Shown piece by piece: positions 29,304 through 55,932 of a stretch of DNA of 57,711 bases. Under the pieces are notes generated by a model. It was not told where the DNA came from and searched no databases. It saw only the letters and a list, made by a program, of their open reading frames with translations. The stretch is from Nemertoderma westbladi. Its lineage: Eukaryota; Xenacoelomorpha; Nemertodermatida; Nemertodermatidae. The DNA is taken from positions 1 to 57,711 of the forward strand of contig JAUCBJ010000847.1 in assembly GCA_032718475.1 (NCBI GenBank), given 5' to 3'. Numbering within the stretch: the stretch's first letter is position 1; the number at the start of each line of letters is the position of its first letter. Both the position numbers and the translations under genes were made by a program.

Positions 29304-32300
29304 ACTATTAAGATAATATGAAAAGCACAACAACTACCAGAATTATAAGACTAAAAGATACTCACACGAACCCATGTTATTGTAAACTGAACTAACATTT
29401 ATTGGACTTCGTATTTAGTCCCTTTGAGCCTCCTACTGTATATATGTTCAGTACCGTAATCGCTTAAGGCCTTCGGGTGTTTTTTGACCACTTTTTTCCC
29501 AAGTGAAAAGTCCAAAAAAGGTAAGCAAATGTTAACATTATCTGTTTAAATTAAAGGCCAACCCAACAGTTTCCAAAACAAAACACACATTCATTACTTC
29601 AATGAAAGTTCTACATTCGAAAGTAAGAAACAGCGAAAATACATTTCTTGTTCTAAAATATTTTTACTAACTGATATGGTATTAATTCATAAATTGTTTA
29701 TTTTTCCCGAACATATTGCAAAATGGAGAGAAAAAAAGAGTACGTTTTTTCCCTAGGGAAGGATCCCAAGGAATTGCATTGATTTTCATTTTTACCCACC
29801 AAAAAAAACAAAAGGAAAACGTAATAATTATTTACTAGGCCTAAGCCCTACATGGGAAAAAGTGGAATTTCGAAGGTTCGAGCGAATATTGAAATAAATA
29901 TTCTACGTTTTTTCCCATGTAAGCCTAATCCTTAGGTTATTTTATTCTTAAATTGGTACTTTTTCGTTGTTCAATTCTTTAGTAAATGATACAGCGATAT
30001 AGTGTTACAAAATAAATTTAACTGTAGTATTTTCCTATATTGCTTCGAATATAGGAAATTATGATGCTACCTTAACTCAATGTTAAATAATTTTGTGTTC
30101 TTGAATAGTTATTACTTAACTAGAGAGCCGCTTAACTCCAATATTGGATGGATATTGTGTTCTGTTTTGGAGTAATGTGCGCCTTGAACATTTACGAAAT
30201 TACACCAAATATATTTTATTTTACTTTTTACGCCGGGAAAATAAATAAAATCAATGCCTGGTGCCTTTCAGTCTTGTTTCTGTGAAGCAGTATTACCAGA
30301 GCCATTTTTCATTTAAATTTAAATTTTGAATTTCCCTCTTGAAGGCGGGCCTTTACATATGTGAGACAGCTTCCCTTTTTCCACCCTTACTGATTTATTG
30401 TAGCCTTTTATACGCTAAATACACAATACCAAGAGGTCTTAGATATTTCTTAACCAATATTTTTTGAAATTTAAATTTCCCGCCAATTTTATTGGCAAAT
30501 TTGTTAAATTGACTCAAAATGTTAAGGATCGTGACCAAGTACAGTACTTGAAATGTTACGACATTTGGTATGGGGCATCTAATGGGGTTGATACGCAAAA
30601 GTTATAGAGGACTTTGATGTATTTTGTTTTATAACCAAAAATTAAAAAATAAAAAAAAAATGACATTTTTCGGTTTTTGGCACCAAAATCTCACTTCTAC
30701 AGTATATAACTTTTCAAAATTTAGTCTATAACTTTGGATCAGTCACGTCTCATGAACATTGTGTTAAAATTTCAACACAAACTTTACAAAATTGACTGAC
30801 TAGTAGCATTTTGATTTCAGCAAAAATGGAGAATTTACATTTCGAGTAGGCCCTAAATAGCATTTAAAGTTTGAACCTCCCCGCGCAAATTGGTCAGTCT
30901 CTCTATGTCACTGCCGATATGAATTAATTAAAATAGTCATTTATGAATGATTTTAAGGAAGCAGACAGCTGAAATTTTCCCAATGGGGGTTTACGTCGTA
31001 ACTGATTTCAATTCTGATGTCAGTTTTCAAATTAAGAGAAATCAACTCTGCCTGTCTGGCTGTCTGTAGGAATGTCTGTCTGTTTGCTGGTTTGTCCGTC
31101 AAAATATAATAAAACACGCAAAATATCTAAAAGTTTCGCGTTGGGGGTTTTCCATGTCGCTGATTTAATTTCCGATGTCAGTTTTGATTTTTGATTGAAT
31201 TTTGTCTGTCTATCTATCAGTTTGGCTGTCTGTCAGTATATCTATTTGTCTGTTAGAATGTCGGTCAACATACAAAAACACACATTCTAGCTAACATTTT
31301 CATTATGGGGGTTTTCGGGGTCGCTGATTTCATCAGTTTTGATGTTCGGCAAAATCTAGTCTGACTGTTTAAGTCGGGAAACACATTTTTTGGGGAAAAT
31401 AATATTAATCATATTTTTATGGAGACATTCCATGGAAACACGAGTGTTTCTCGAAAACTAAACAATATAATTCAAAACGGATTTCAGATTCGGAATCTGC
31501 ATAACATTTCGCATTAGAGTTTGTAAAACACCAGATATCGACAAATTTTTCGAAATTTGACGTTTGGTACTAACGGAGCCTCGCCCCAAGCGGATCTACA
31601 GTGATCGGTGGTAACCCTCGATGTTGATGAACAGACAATTCAAAACGCGCCTTCAAAGCCCGTTTTATTGTCCATAAATTGGTGGAACGTGTAATTGTTA
31701 TGTCGACAGCAGAGAAGCAACATCCGATAATTTAATAACATTACTAAAATTAATTACATATTTAATTAATAACATTTTAGCCTTTCCAATAAACGGCCTA
31801 CAGTAGGTAGGCCTATGTGTTGCACTAGCTGCAAATGTCGGTATTTCTGCCCTAGTAATTACTATATTTCAATTCCAGTTATCCACGGAAAATGGCCATT
31901 GGCTGAGGGTCACTTTGGCATATATAGATGTTGTTTATTTTCTCAATGATTAAGTCCAATCCAATTCAAATATTACGTTATACACGTTTCTGTTATAATT
32001 AATTATACAATTATTAATTGCTGTCGGTTATCTTGAGTCAGTGGTCTGCTGTCGGCATAACCCCTACTAATGATATTAAAAGATAATACGATAAAATAAT
32101 ATATCACGGTATTCACGATATTATTATTCAAATATTAATAATGTACTAACTATCCCAAGTATGATAATAATGACAATATTATATTTGAAAAAAAAACAAC
32201 TCTAAGACTGCACAAACAGCTAACAATATATTATTTTAGAGCATTTTAACTTTATTTAAAATATGGGTCAAAAACAAGAAACATTATCGAATTAGTTGCG

Positions 32301-34087
32301 CAAATGTTTGTGGGCAATTTGGAAACATCTTGGAAACATCAAATCGTTATGCGGAGTTTACACAAAAGTTTTGTGCGCAGTTTGACAAAAGATTAGTGTG
32401 GATTTTGCACAGAAGTTTGTGCGCGTGCGCGGTTTGCACAATGGTTTGTGCATGTGGAGTTTGCACGATATATGTGGAAACGCATTAATAATTATAACTG
32501 AGAGCAATGAAACAGTTTGTTTGAAGCAATTACTAATGCTTTACCAAGGTTAAATTCATGACGTCACACACAGAGATCCCTACTAACAGTTGCACAATGT
32601 CAGCTGTTATTTAAAGTCGCTATTAAATTCTACTATATAAACCGCCGTCATGTTATGAGTGCAATGAAAATGTTAGGATTGGTGTGCGAAAAAATTGTTT
32701 GCTAAGACCTAAGAAACAATCGCATTCGGGTTATCAAGGGGAAGTGATTCGAATGGCGACTGGGTGTGTTAAAATGCGAAGGAAGTAAAATAAACACGAG
32801 AATTTAAGATGGTGATGTAAGGAAATTGAAAAAATAAATATTATGCATTATGTTATGCATCAAACTGGCATCCATTGTTTCTTACGAAATCTCAACGCAT
32901 TCAACGTTGACATACAGACTGTACACACCGTGCGGTTTACAGGTGCCCATTGAAAAAATTGTAATAAAATTAAAGTCACCTGATGAATCAACCGTCAACA
33001 GACAGAAAATCAGCTACCGAATCCGTACCGTTGGGTACCCCCTGCTGTAACAGGGCGGTGTAGCGCTGGCGATTAGAAATATGTGCTTACACGTAGATTA
33101 TGTGCGAAACCACTGGCTACACGGCCCGGGGGGTACAAACACACAAGGGCATCAATACGATCAGTGATAATTACAAGCGTTTTCCAAAACAAAAAAAAAT
33201 TATAATAAATTTATAATAACAACACCATCCTTGAAGCTACAACTAGATCGGTATACTGACAAAAGGTTTGGCAATTTATGTTGGTACTGAGTTGAGTTAA
33301 AGTTCCAATAAATTAAAATCCTCGATATTTAAACACTATTATATTGATACTCGGTTATTTTTTGTTCACTGATGCCAGCCAGTTCAGTTCCACTTAGAAT
33401 AAATTGTAAATCCAAACATGGAATAGGCTGGTTCTTACCAACTAAGATAAACTATACCAGACAATAATTCATTATTAACTAAATTAAATTTAGGATAAGA
33501 ACTAAGGGTAATTAACACTGCTCCACTTCAAATTGTTTACCGCAGAAACCAATCATGTCAACAACATTATAATAAATATTGCCTCACTTACAAAATGATG
33601 TTTTATATTACAATAAAGTACTTATTTTCATGTAGTGTCATACTTATAAAAACACCCCCCGAGACAGAATGGAAATAACTGCTCTATTTCGTATTATAGT
33701 AAATAATTATTATAACCAATCGCGAATTAGATCAACATAACAATAGCATCAACCGTTATTCAAATTTTAACGTTATTTTTAAAAATTACAGTCTTGGAAA
33801 AAATAGCACAATTTATCATTTGTGTTTTGCTGTTAAAGTGACGTTTGTGTAACTGAGATCATTATTAGAACTGGATCCCTCTGGAAAGCAGTTCACCAAG
33901 ATTAATAATAAAATTAAATTAAATTAGACTGGTTGTTACGCCTATGTAAAGCACTTCAGTTTGTAGAAGTTTTTTTGTAATTTTATTTAGAGTATTTTAC
34001 TAACTCGATTTAAACTTTTAAAATATTGCGCACAAAAATAATTTTAATAACACATGTTTCAAAATATTGTGCGCGACTATTAGGTGT
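29304..34087. other. Intergenic region between CFAP96 and the Gq gene
   Basis: No coding sequence recognised. It contains a small inverted repeat (about 29840-29932, CCTACATGGGAAAAA against TTTTTTCCCATGTA), a degenerate repeat of about 160 bp in about three units (30950-31350) and a degenerate GTTTGCACA-type repeat (32290-32480). The 66-codon frame at 32850-33050 has no recognisable domain. Confidence 0.45.
30950..31350. repeat. Degenerate tandem repeat, about three units
   Basis: Recurrent blocks in order: TGGGGGTTT, GTCGCTGATTT, GATGTCAGTTTT, and runs of CTGTCTGTC. Units are highly diverged, so exact limits are uncertain. Confidence 0.45.
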
Positions 34088-36172
34088 GTGTGCGTCAGAA
34101 CCCAGTAAGTCTCAATGTACCATATGTGTGCGTCAGAACCAAATAAGTCTCAATGTACCATATGTGTGCGTCAGAACCAAATAAGTCTCAATGTACCATA
34201 TATGTGCGTCAGAACCAAATAAGTCTCAATGTACCATATGTGTGCGTCAGAACCAAATAAGTATCAATGTACCATATGTGTGCGTCAGAACCAAATAAGT
34301 CTCAATGTACCATATGTGTGCGTCAGAACCAAATAAGTCTCAATGTACCATATGTGTGCGTCAGAACCAAATAAGTCTCAATGTACCATATGTGTGCGTC
34401 AGAACCAAATAAGTCTCAATGTACCATAATGTGTGCGTCAGAACCAAATAAGTCTCAATGTACCATATGTGTGCGTCAGAACCAAATAAGTATCAATGTA
34501 CCATATGTGTGCGTCAGAACCAAATAAGTCTCAATGTACCATATGTGTGCGTCAGAACCAAATAAGTCTCAATGTACCATATGTGTGCGTCAGAACCAAA
34601 TAAGTCTCGATGTACCATATGTGTGCGTCAGAACCAAATAAGTCTCAATGTACCATATGTGTGCGTCAGAACCAAATAAGTATCAATGTACCAATGTGTG
34701 CGTCAGAACCAAATAAGTCTCAATGTACCATATGTGTGCGTCAGAACCAAATAAGTCTCAATGTACCATATGTGTGCGTCAGAACCAAATAAGTCTCAAT
34801 GTACCATATGTGTGCGTCAGAACCAAATAAGTCTCAATGTACCATATGTGTGCGTCAGAACCAAATAAGTATCAATGTACCATATGTGTGCGTCAGAACC
34901 AAATAAGTCTCAATGTACCATATGTGTGCGTCAGAACCAAATAAGTCTCAATGTACCATATGTGTGCGTCAGAACCAAATAAGTCTCAATGTACCATATG
35001 TGTGCGTCAGAAACAAATAAGTCTCAATGTACCATATGTGTGCGTCAGAACCAAATAAGTTTCAATGTACCACCATATGTGTGCGTCAGAACCAAATAAG
35101 TCTCAATGTACCACCATATGTGTGCGTCAGAACCAAATAAGTCTCAATGTACCATATGTGTGCGTCAGAACCAAATAAGTCTCAATGTACCATATGTGTG
35201 CGTCAGAACCAAATAAGTCTCAATGTACCATATGTGTACGTCAGAACCAAATAAGTCTCAATGTACCATATGTGTGCGTCAGAACCAAATAAGTCTCAAT
35301 GTACCATATGTGTGCGTCAGAACCAAATAAGTATCAATGTACCAATGTGTGCGTCAGAACCAAATAAGTCTCAATGTACCATATGTGTGCGTCAGAACCA
35401 AATAAGTCTCAATGTACCATATGTGTGCGTCAGAACCAAATAAGTATCAATGTACCAATGTGTGCGTCAGAACCAAATAAGTCTCAATGTACCATATGTG
35501 TGCGTCAGAACCAAATAAGTATCAATGTATCAATGTGTGCGTCAGAACCAAATAAGTATCAATGTACCAATGTGTGCGTCAGAACCAAATAAGTCTCAAT
35601 GTACCATATGTGTGCGTCAGAACCAAATAGTCTCAATGTACCATATGTGTGCGTCAGAACCAAATAAGTATCAATGTACCAATGTGTGCGTCAGAACCAA
35701 ATAAGTCTCAATGTACCATATGTGTGCGTCAGAACCAAATAAGTCTCAATGTACCATATGTGTGCGTCAGAACCAAATAAGTATCAATGTACCAATGTGT
35801 GCGTCAGAACCAAATAAGTCTCAATGTACCATATGTGTGCGTCAGAACCAAATAAGTATCAATGTACCATATGTGTGCGTCAGAACCAAATAAGTCTCAA
35901 TGTACCATATGTGTGCATCAGAACCAAATAAGTCTCAATGTACCATATGTGTGCGTCAGAACCAAATAAGTATCAATGTACCATATGTGTGCGTCAGAAC
36001 CAAATAAGTCTCAATGTACCATATGTGTGCGTCAGAACCAAATAAGTATCAATGTACCATATGTGTGCGTCAGAACCAAATAAGTCTCAATGTACCATAT
36101 GTGTGCGTCAGAAGCAAATAAGTATCAATGTACCATATGTGTGCGTCAGAACCAAATAAGTATCAATGTACC
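34088..36172. repeat. 38-bp minisatellite, about 55 copies
   Basis: The unit contains GTGTGCGTCAGAACCAAATA and AGTCTCAATGTACCATAT. Variants have AGTATC for AGTCTC, and a 36-bp form with ACCAATG replacing ACCATATG. The 36-bp form is frequent between 34680 and 35800. Short frames through it (MCASEPNKSQC-type) are by-products. It lies in the intergenic region downstream of the Gq gene. Confidence 0.95.
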
Positions 36173-38140
36173 ACGTAATGATAAACAACACTATAATATT
36201 AATACTATATAATAATAATACGAAATATGAATCCTACGACCCTCAATTGGCCAAAATCAACATTGTCATTTGTAATGTCAACTAATATTTAATGGTCATT
36301 CTATCTTTCCAATATTTTTTTTGTTCAAAAATGTTAGTAACACTTTGCGATTTTGATTAAAATAAGCGTTGACTTTAAATTAAATTAGGCAGAAGCAGTT
36401 AAGCGTGCATTAGCAACATAAATAAATCAGTTATAATAATAATATATAAGGAAGCCTGTAACAAAAGCACAACACTAAATAAATTAACATGGCTAATATT
36501 ATGAGAGTTAGGCCTATAACGTTATGAAAATTTCCAAGCTTCTACATCTATAGTATACGGTTAACCCATTACATTATGGATACACATTACTTGCGCTAAA
36601 ACCACGGTATCAGTAAATTTAATCAATTACTATGCCATTCACCCCACAAATATTTCGAAGGCCTTTTAACGAACGGTCCTCAGTTCCTAGTATAATTACT
36701 ATTTTACGATAAATATTGTTGTGGCGAATAATCCAGTTAACATAAATATGATTTTGATTTTGTGTTAGGGAATAAAATAATTAATTAACTAACAATCTTA
36801 AGTACAGAGTAAAATTCCAGCTACAGCATTCTTTATGAAATAAATTTATAATATTAGATTACTAATAGAGACCCAATATAATATACGCAATAGATAACAT
36901 AAGTCGCAGTCAGAATAAAAATGTCCGTTTATCTGAAGGAGTTTTTCTAAAATACGAAATAATTCAAACAAATTTACTCAAAATTAGTTTTCTGAGGATA
37001 AAATATCGTAAAAAGGGCGTCGATGAAATTATTTCGCAATTACAGAGAACACAGTGATTTACTTGCGAACTAGCATAATACTAAAAAATTATATTTAATC
37101 CTAATTAAATCGCCTACTATAAATATATATTGACTTTTTTGTGTTTATAGTTATTTTCCAATAGAGGTACAGACGTACTGAACTTACAAACAATGTTTCT
37201 TACATTAAATGAAAGTTGCGACTCATCTGACACTTTAAAAGAGAACCTTAATAATAATATATGTAAAATTAAATAGTTGTTAAGTGAAAACTTATCATGC
37301 AAAAGTTTTTATAAATAGTTGTTAAACAAAATTTGGTTATGTTTATGGTGAAATACGGTTGCTATGGAAGCAATAGACGTGTTCTGGAACGATGCAATTT
37401 TGTTGGCAAACTAGCTGGTGTAATTGTAAACAATCCCCAGAATATCTACGACTTACAAAAATAACAATGAACAAACACAAAAAAGACAACGTTTAAAACT
37501 AAAAAAGTGTATCTGACGACGGAGATGAAAAAAAAAACATGTTTGTGTTGCTAAAAACACAGCGGGGAGGAAAAAATACTGAGATAATTTCCTGAAAGTA
37601 AGTAGCCTTTATATAAAACAACAAGTCGTGGTTATATCATTGTCAGAGTCTATGAAGGAATAGGCAAGGTATATAAGAGACGTAAGTTAAAGTACAAAAA
37701 TGACTAATTATTACACATTCAAAATTAAGGAATCGTTACCAAAAGTAAAATAACACAGGCTCATTACACAACATGTGGCATGGCATTAAAACAACAGCAA
37801 AAAAACAATTTAAATTCTAAATACCGTTAACAATATACCTAATAAATTTATTTAATTTACCGCGTAGAGAGAATGAGTGGGGGGTGGGGTTAAGGAAAGC
37901 CGCAATGCGGCAGATACGGGGGGGCAATGACACAGACAGGCCTTAATATCCAATCAATTAAAAGCAATCCTATAGAGATACAGCGGCCAATCTCATAATT
38001 ATTTATGATAAAAATAAAATACCAATAAATATGGGAACCTTCATTCCTACCCTACTCTGAATAATAATAATAATAATAAATAGATCAATTTTCTACAATT
38101 TCAGAACATAGAATAGAAGTTACAATTATAGCAACAAGAG
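36173..38140. other. AT-rich flank 3' of the Gq gene
   Basis: No gene recognised. A TTTATT at 37847-37852 reads AATAAA on the minus strand and could end the Gq transcript, giving a 3' UTR of about 0.5 kb. Confidence 0.4.
37847..37852 (-). promoter_or_regulatory. Possible Gq-alpha poly(A) signal
   Basis: AATAAA on the minus strand, about 515 bp past the stop codon. Chance matches are common in this AT-rich DNA. Confidence 0.25.
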
Positions 38141-38145
38141 AGAGG

Positions 38146-38331
38146 CCAATCGAATAACCCTCCAATGAGAGATAATGAGTACACCCATTGGCTGGTGTTG
38201 CACAACGTTCAGGAATACTGTTTAACGGGAATAGCTGATCACAACCAATCACCGTCTTCCGAGCAATGGCAACACAACCAATCATTATCCGCCTCTTCCG
38301 ATGATGGCACAAAGTTACCGATTCCACCAAT
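38146..38331. promoter_or_regulatory. Cluster of CCAAT motifs
   Basis: Five CCAAT (38146, 38162, 38245, 38278, 38327) and one ATTGG (38187) fall within 186 bp, several as AACCAATCA, the preferred NF-Y core. The cluster starts 36 bp below the Gq stop codon, so it would lie in the 3' UTR. An independent promoter is possible but no transcript start can be shown. Confidence 0.35.
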
Positions 38332-38366
38332 CAGCACCTGCCTATATCGGCTACAGACACTCCAGC

Positions 38367-51187
<12,821 letters not shown>

Positions 51188-54170
51188 TGCCAACACAAAA
51201 CACTGCCAGGAGCAGTTTGTTTGAGCCCGACAGAGAGATAAGACAAGTCACAGAGCTCATAGGAACCGATATAAAGAATCGTTCAATTATCAGTTATCAT
51301 TAATACATGACAAATCATATGTAGGCCTATTAAATATATAGACTAGTATCAGTAAAAACAGTTGCAACTAAAGATAAGCATAGCCTATATGGTACAGCAC
51401 AGGTTATATAAAATTATTTTAATGTTAATAGAAAAAAAACTTTTTCCATACCGGGAGAATGTTATATTCTTTAATAATAATCCAAAATTCCTCTCACTCA
51501 ATACTCAAAAACAAAATGCCAATAGGCCCCCAATATCCCTACTGATACAGGCTGCCAATAACCACATCCTAAGCCATGGTGTTTCAACCACGTTTATATA
51601 GGTTCCTACCGATAGTAAAAGTGTGTGCGTGAGTGAAAAGTAGAACTCTAGTGTGTGTGTAGTAAAAGTGTGTGCATGAGTGAAAAGTAGAACTCTAGTT
51701 GTACTAACTAATTAAGCGAGAGTTAGAAATTTGTTCGAGGCGGAAATATAGGAGAGTGAAAATAAGCTCACCACCGGTTGTAAACAATAACAAAAAAATC
51801 GATGAAATTGACAATTAAACCAGATGCAGTCGAGTCTAAGTTCCCAAGCAATCCAATCTCGAGAGTTAAACCAACTTTTGATGCCCCCAATTATAATATT
51901 ATGAATGATGAGACAATGAAACCTCACTTGAGGGCAGGCAGAGTGTGACATTGTCACTGGACATAATGTGTTTTTAGAACGTTAATATAATTGGAATGGT
52001 TATATAGCTTTACCCTTGATGCCTGGCGTGCGCAATATTTGGTCTGAATGATCTTTAATTTTTGGTCTGATTCTGATTGATCCAAAATTTTAAGTAGACA
52101 TTCTCAGTAACTACCAATTTATTACTGAATTGTTATATAATTAGCCCTGACTTATGTATTACTAGTCTACTACGACTACTACACAACTGACCATATTTGT
52201 TAGCTCTGGGTGAGTTTTAGACTGTTAGATGATGTGAAACTTAGAAACTTAGATGATGAAGGAGAGGCCACACATCACGCCATGTTGTTCTGTCCCTCTA
52301 AATATTAAATTTATTATATTTAAAATTTAATCATCCCGTTAAATCAGCAGTTAAATCTCTGCTCTATTTACTTCCACGCACAAAACCTGTGGATGAAGGT
52401 ACATTGCGGGTTCTTCTGTACTGTGTACCGGAACTGTATTTAGTTTAGGCTATACAGGTACTTTTAATTGCTTGTGGGGACTTTGGTTTATTATTTTGGT
52501 TAGGGTTAGAAGTTTTCAATAATTTATGATGACTAATTACACCACCAACAAGCAACAACAGGACAGTCAGATAGTGGATAATATAATTGTTATAAATATT
52601 TGGATTGTAAATTAAAATTGTATAATCATGTACTGAAATAATTTACTAGCATCCTCGAAGTTATCGATATACTGATGGTTGGCGATTTTACCTGTCGCCT
52701 GTCGGTTTGTGTCTTTTGTTGCCAATGGTTGTCAGTAGTATGTGAAAGGTGTCGGTGGTATGCGGTGGTTGTCAGTGGCGTATTTAGCAGTTTAGTCTAA
52801 CCCCTCCATTCTAATGCAATAATTTACACAATACCACAAATCTACAAATGCCTAGATGCAATAATATGATGATATGAAATGAATCTGAACACTAATTGGC
52901 CTACTGCCTACAACAACAACTTACAAAAAATGTGCTATGGTAAAGTTTTATTGTATTGTAGGACTTACTTTAACAATAATAATACCGGTACAATTAGTAT
53001 TATCTTGGAATTTTTTTAAAACGCCAAAAAACATTCAATCTGACCCCCATTGTGGCTGTGGGCGTGGGGTTGCATTGCATTGACTTGCTTGTCAGCTTGT
53101 GAATTAGGCAGTCTTCAATCTCATGGCAGTTGGGCAATGAGGTAAGATTGAATGAAAAAATAATATGGTTATAAGTCTATTTTTTTTTAATTTGGTTTGG
53201 ATCATACGCCTATAGCCAGATGCCAGACACCACATTGCTACAACGAAATATTTTTGTACCGGCACCCAATAGGCCTATTTATTTAGATCTACATTCTACA
53301 GATCGAATAAAAATCCGAAAGCCCAAATCTGAGAAAATTATTCAATCTCACCCCAGTCAGCCGGTTGAGCTAGGCCATATAACTGGTACCTAAAATTTTA
53401 GACCCAATTTTTAAATTACTATGCAGCCACAGAGCATACATCAACTAGCCAAGTTAATATTGACAGCTTGATACAACTACAACATACAAGCAAATCCAGA
53501 AATCAGGTGCTGGTAATCCTGTAATCTAAGCAGAAGCAGCTAGTGATCTGGCAGTTAGTTATGTACAATGCCAAATGATTGTAATTTCCATATTTGGCAA
53601 CCATTTTTTTTTATTATTACAATTATTTTTAAAGGTTGTAATTTATCATCTCTGACCTCCTCAAATGTTTCCATTTCGTCAAATTTTTTTTTTTTACTTT
53701 ACTTTTTAATATAACTACTGCCCCAAGGCAGCCAACTACTACCCTGTGCCTGTGGCAGTGTGGGTTTTACAGACATGCGAAAATTAACTTTGCCTGTTTC
53801 CCTATAGGGAAACATGCATATATTTCCCTATACGGAAGTATATTAAGATAATTTCCCTATACCATGGATATCTCTCACAATGACATCAAAAATTTCCCGA
53901 TAGGGAAATATTGCAAAATTTGATAAAAGTTTAGGTGGTTTGATGATAACTGATATAACTGCAAACTGCCCGTGAGCTGAAATTCCAACCTGTTTGTCAG
54001 TTTGTTGTTGTGCTTTCTATGTCTCTCTACTACATACATGCAGTACATATACAGACAGATATATCATGTAGAATATCTATAGCATAGACTGATAGATGTG
54101 TTGTTAATACCACTGTGCGTGCTTGCATCTTCTTTCATTGTCTTTGGGATAGCCTATAGGCCTATACAGA
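51188..54170. other. Region upstream of the Gq gene
   Basis: Presumably holds the Gq promoter and 5' UTR, but no core element could be assigned. There is a two-copy direct repeat at about 51615-51699 (AAAAGTGTGTGCGTGAGTGA, AGTAGAACTCTAG) and a group of TTTCCC palindromes (53796-53909). Open frames at 51362-51957 have no domain. Confidence 0.45.
53796..53909. repeat. Cluster of TTTCCCTATAGGGAAA palindromes
   Basis: The perfect 18-bp palindrome GTTTCCCTATAGGGAAAC is at 53796-53813. Related sites follow at 53822-53839 (one arm altered), 53851-53862 (half site) and 53892-53909 (TTTCCCGATAGGGAAA). Confidence 0.8.
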
Positions 54171-55372
54171 TGTGGGGCGAGCGACGAAAGTAAGCGAGCT
54201 TAGCATACAGGTACCACTAACTCAATCGGTGTGTCTGTTGATCTGTCCTTCTGTTGATCTGTTGTTCTGTCATGTCCAATTTTAAATGTTAATAACTCAG
54301 CCAAATGTTAATGAAATTTAACCAAACTTGGTACACATGTAGTCTGGCCAAAGTTTACAAATTTTCCAAGTTGAATTTGCGTGGGGTCTTCGTGCAGCAT
54401 CTGTGTAACTGTCTTACGGTTATATTAAATTAATCTACCCAAAAATTATTAGGCTTGGCATCAGTTGGTTGCTAGGGGAATACAGGATTACAGTATGGTA
54501 CCGGTACTGTTAACTGTTACAGTGGTACCGGTACCGTCTTCAGGTCGTTGACAAGGCTGCAAGGCCATCTGAACAACTTCTTCATCTAAACAGCTTCCGA
54601 CAGTCCGATGTATCTGGACCCGAGCAGCCGAGTGGCATCAAGATGCGATTTACTGAGGAATAAATACTACGGAATTGCTTGCTTGTCAGTAAGATTCTAT
54701 TTACTACACTGGGAATACGGCGGTCGGTCGGATCGTAATGCGGGCCACTGCCAAGTTCCTCATGCCTCACTCAGGCCACCCACCTTGGAGTGCGGTGGGA
54801 AGAGTCCGACTTACGTCGACGACTGGACGAATCGACGAGGATTGCGATTTGGGTTTAGCGGTGGCCCGGACAGCCAGATACTGGGATCGCATGGGGGAAA
54901 TTGTTGAAAGTCGGGCAGATGTGTATCGCACCGGATTACCTTCTCTGCCATGCGAAAGTGTGAGGGAAATTCGTTGTCGAATTGGGTCGGAAGCTGCGGG
55001 AATTCTACTGTTCTATGGGAATAAACCGCAGCTGTCCGGTGACTACGGACGGATACTGGGATGAACAGGTATTTCGATCGAGTTTCTTGTATTCTCGATA
55101 TTTCCTATAAACCACATGGCTTCGCATATTGAACGTGTGATTGGAAATAAGTTTATGCTACCCTTCCACCCCTTGGGTGGTAGATGTCGCAGTTATGTAT
55201 TGGTTGGTAGGAAGGGGCAGATTAAAAGAACACATACTGTCCCCCTTTCTTTGATTGATTGTCGGTATGGTTAAATTTATCAAATACTGATTTTGTGATA
55301 CAGTCGCTCAATTTTAATTTGTATCTCATAACTGGGCCTCATCCTGCGCGAAGGCCCCACGAACGTGTATAT
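54171..55372 (+). repeat. Dispersed repeat family R2, long copy
   Basis: The first block (54178-54290, GAGCGACGAAAGTAAGCGAG) and last block (55306-55366, CCTGCGCGAAGGCCCC) match the short copy at 10082-10626. Between them lies a G+C-richer segment with an open frame (54693-55064). Confidence 0.55.
54693..55064 (+). CDS. Unassigned open frame in a CpG-rich segment
   Basis: The frame is open from 54693, with its first ATG at 54738 (108 aa), to a TGA at 55062. It includes GLAVARTARYWDRMGEIVES, then RADVYRTGLPSLPCESVREI. The segment has many CpG and a higher G+C than its flanks, as coding sequence might. TTCATCTAAACAG at 54582-54594 could be a 3' splice site. I do not recognise the protein. It lies between the two blocks of repeat R2, so it may be internal sequence of a mobile element. 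Overlapping frames on both strands are of similar length, so coding is uncertain. Confidence 0.3.
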   Translation, partial: DSIYYTGNTAVGRIVMRATAKFLMPHSGHPPWSAVGRVRLTSTTGRIDEDCDLGLAVARTARYWDRMGEIVESRADVYRTGLPSLPCESVREIRCRIGSEAAGILLFYGNKPQLSGDYGRILG

Positions 55373-55427
55373 CTGTATATTGCATTGGTGTATTATTGCA
55401 TTTGTCTGTTTGTATTATTATATATTA

Positions 55428-55932
55428 CAGTCGGGGAGAAGTTCTATTTTCAACTGAGTTGAAATTTCAACTTTATTTTTTAAAATTCAACTTTTTATTA
55501 AAATTCAACTTTTGGAGTAGAGTTTAAAATTCAACTTTTTTTTAAATTCAACTTTTGGAGTAGGTTTGGAAATACTGAAATATGGAATTGGAATCCATTA
55601 CTGGTATTCCATTGCATAATAATTATGACATACAGCGGCAATTTCATACATCTAATAAATTCCCGTAGTATTTCAGCTAATTTGCAAATGTAATCACTTA
55701 AAAAGTTTTAAAAATAAGTATTCCCAACGGTGAAAATTTTTATTCCATCGGTAATGAGGGTTAATTTTTTTAATTACATCCATAAAAACAATAAAAACAC
55801 CCCTTCTGTGATGTCTTGCCGGCCCTTATGCGCCTCCTGCCATTTTAGAGTTGAATTTACAACTTAAAATTTGAATTTTAAAAAAAAGTCTTAAATTTCA
55901 ACTCAGTTGAAATTTGAACTTCTCCCCGACTG
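55428..55932. mobile_element. TA-flanked MITE (505 bp)
   Basis: Inverted ends CAGTCGGGGAGAAGTTC and GAACTTCTCCCCGACTG are flanked by TA (55426-55427, 55933-55934). Subterminal repeats of AATTCAACTTTT and AACTGAGTTGAAATTTCAAC are found in both halves. No protein is encoded. TA duplication and size fit a Tc1/mariner-type MITE. Confidence 0.8.

Noticed and set aside
34610-35893. ORFs with MCASEPNKSQC repeats
   Set aside because: Products of the 38-bp minisatellite, with stops in most units.
34088-36172. CRISPR-like array
   Set aside because: Units are contiguous with no unique spacers, and the DNA is eukaryotic.
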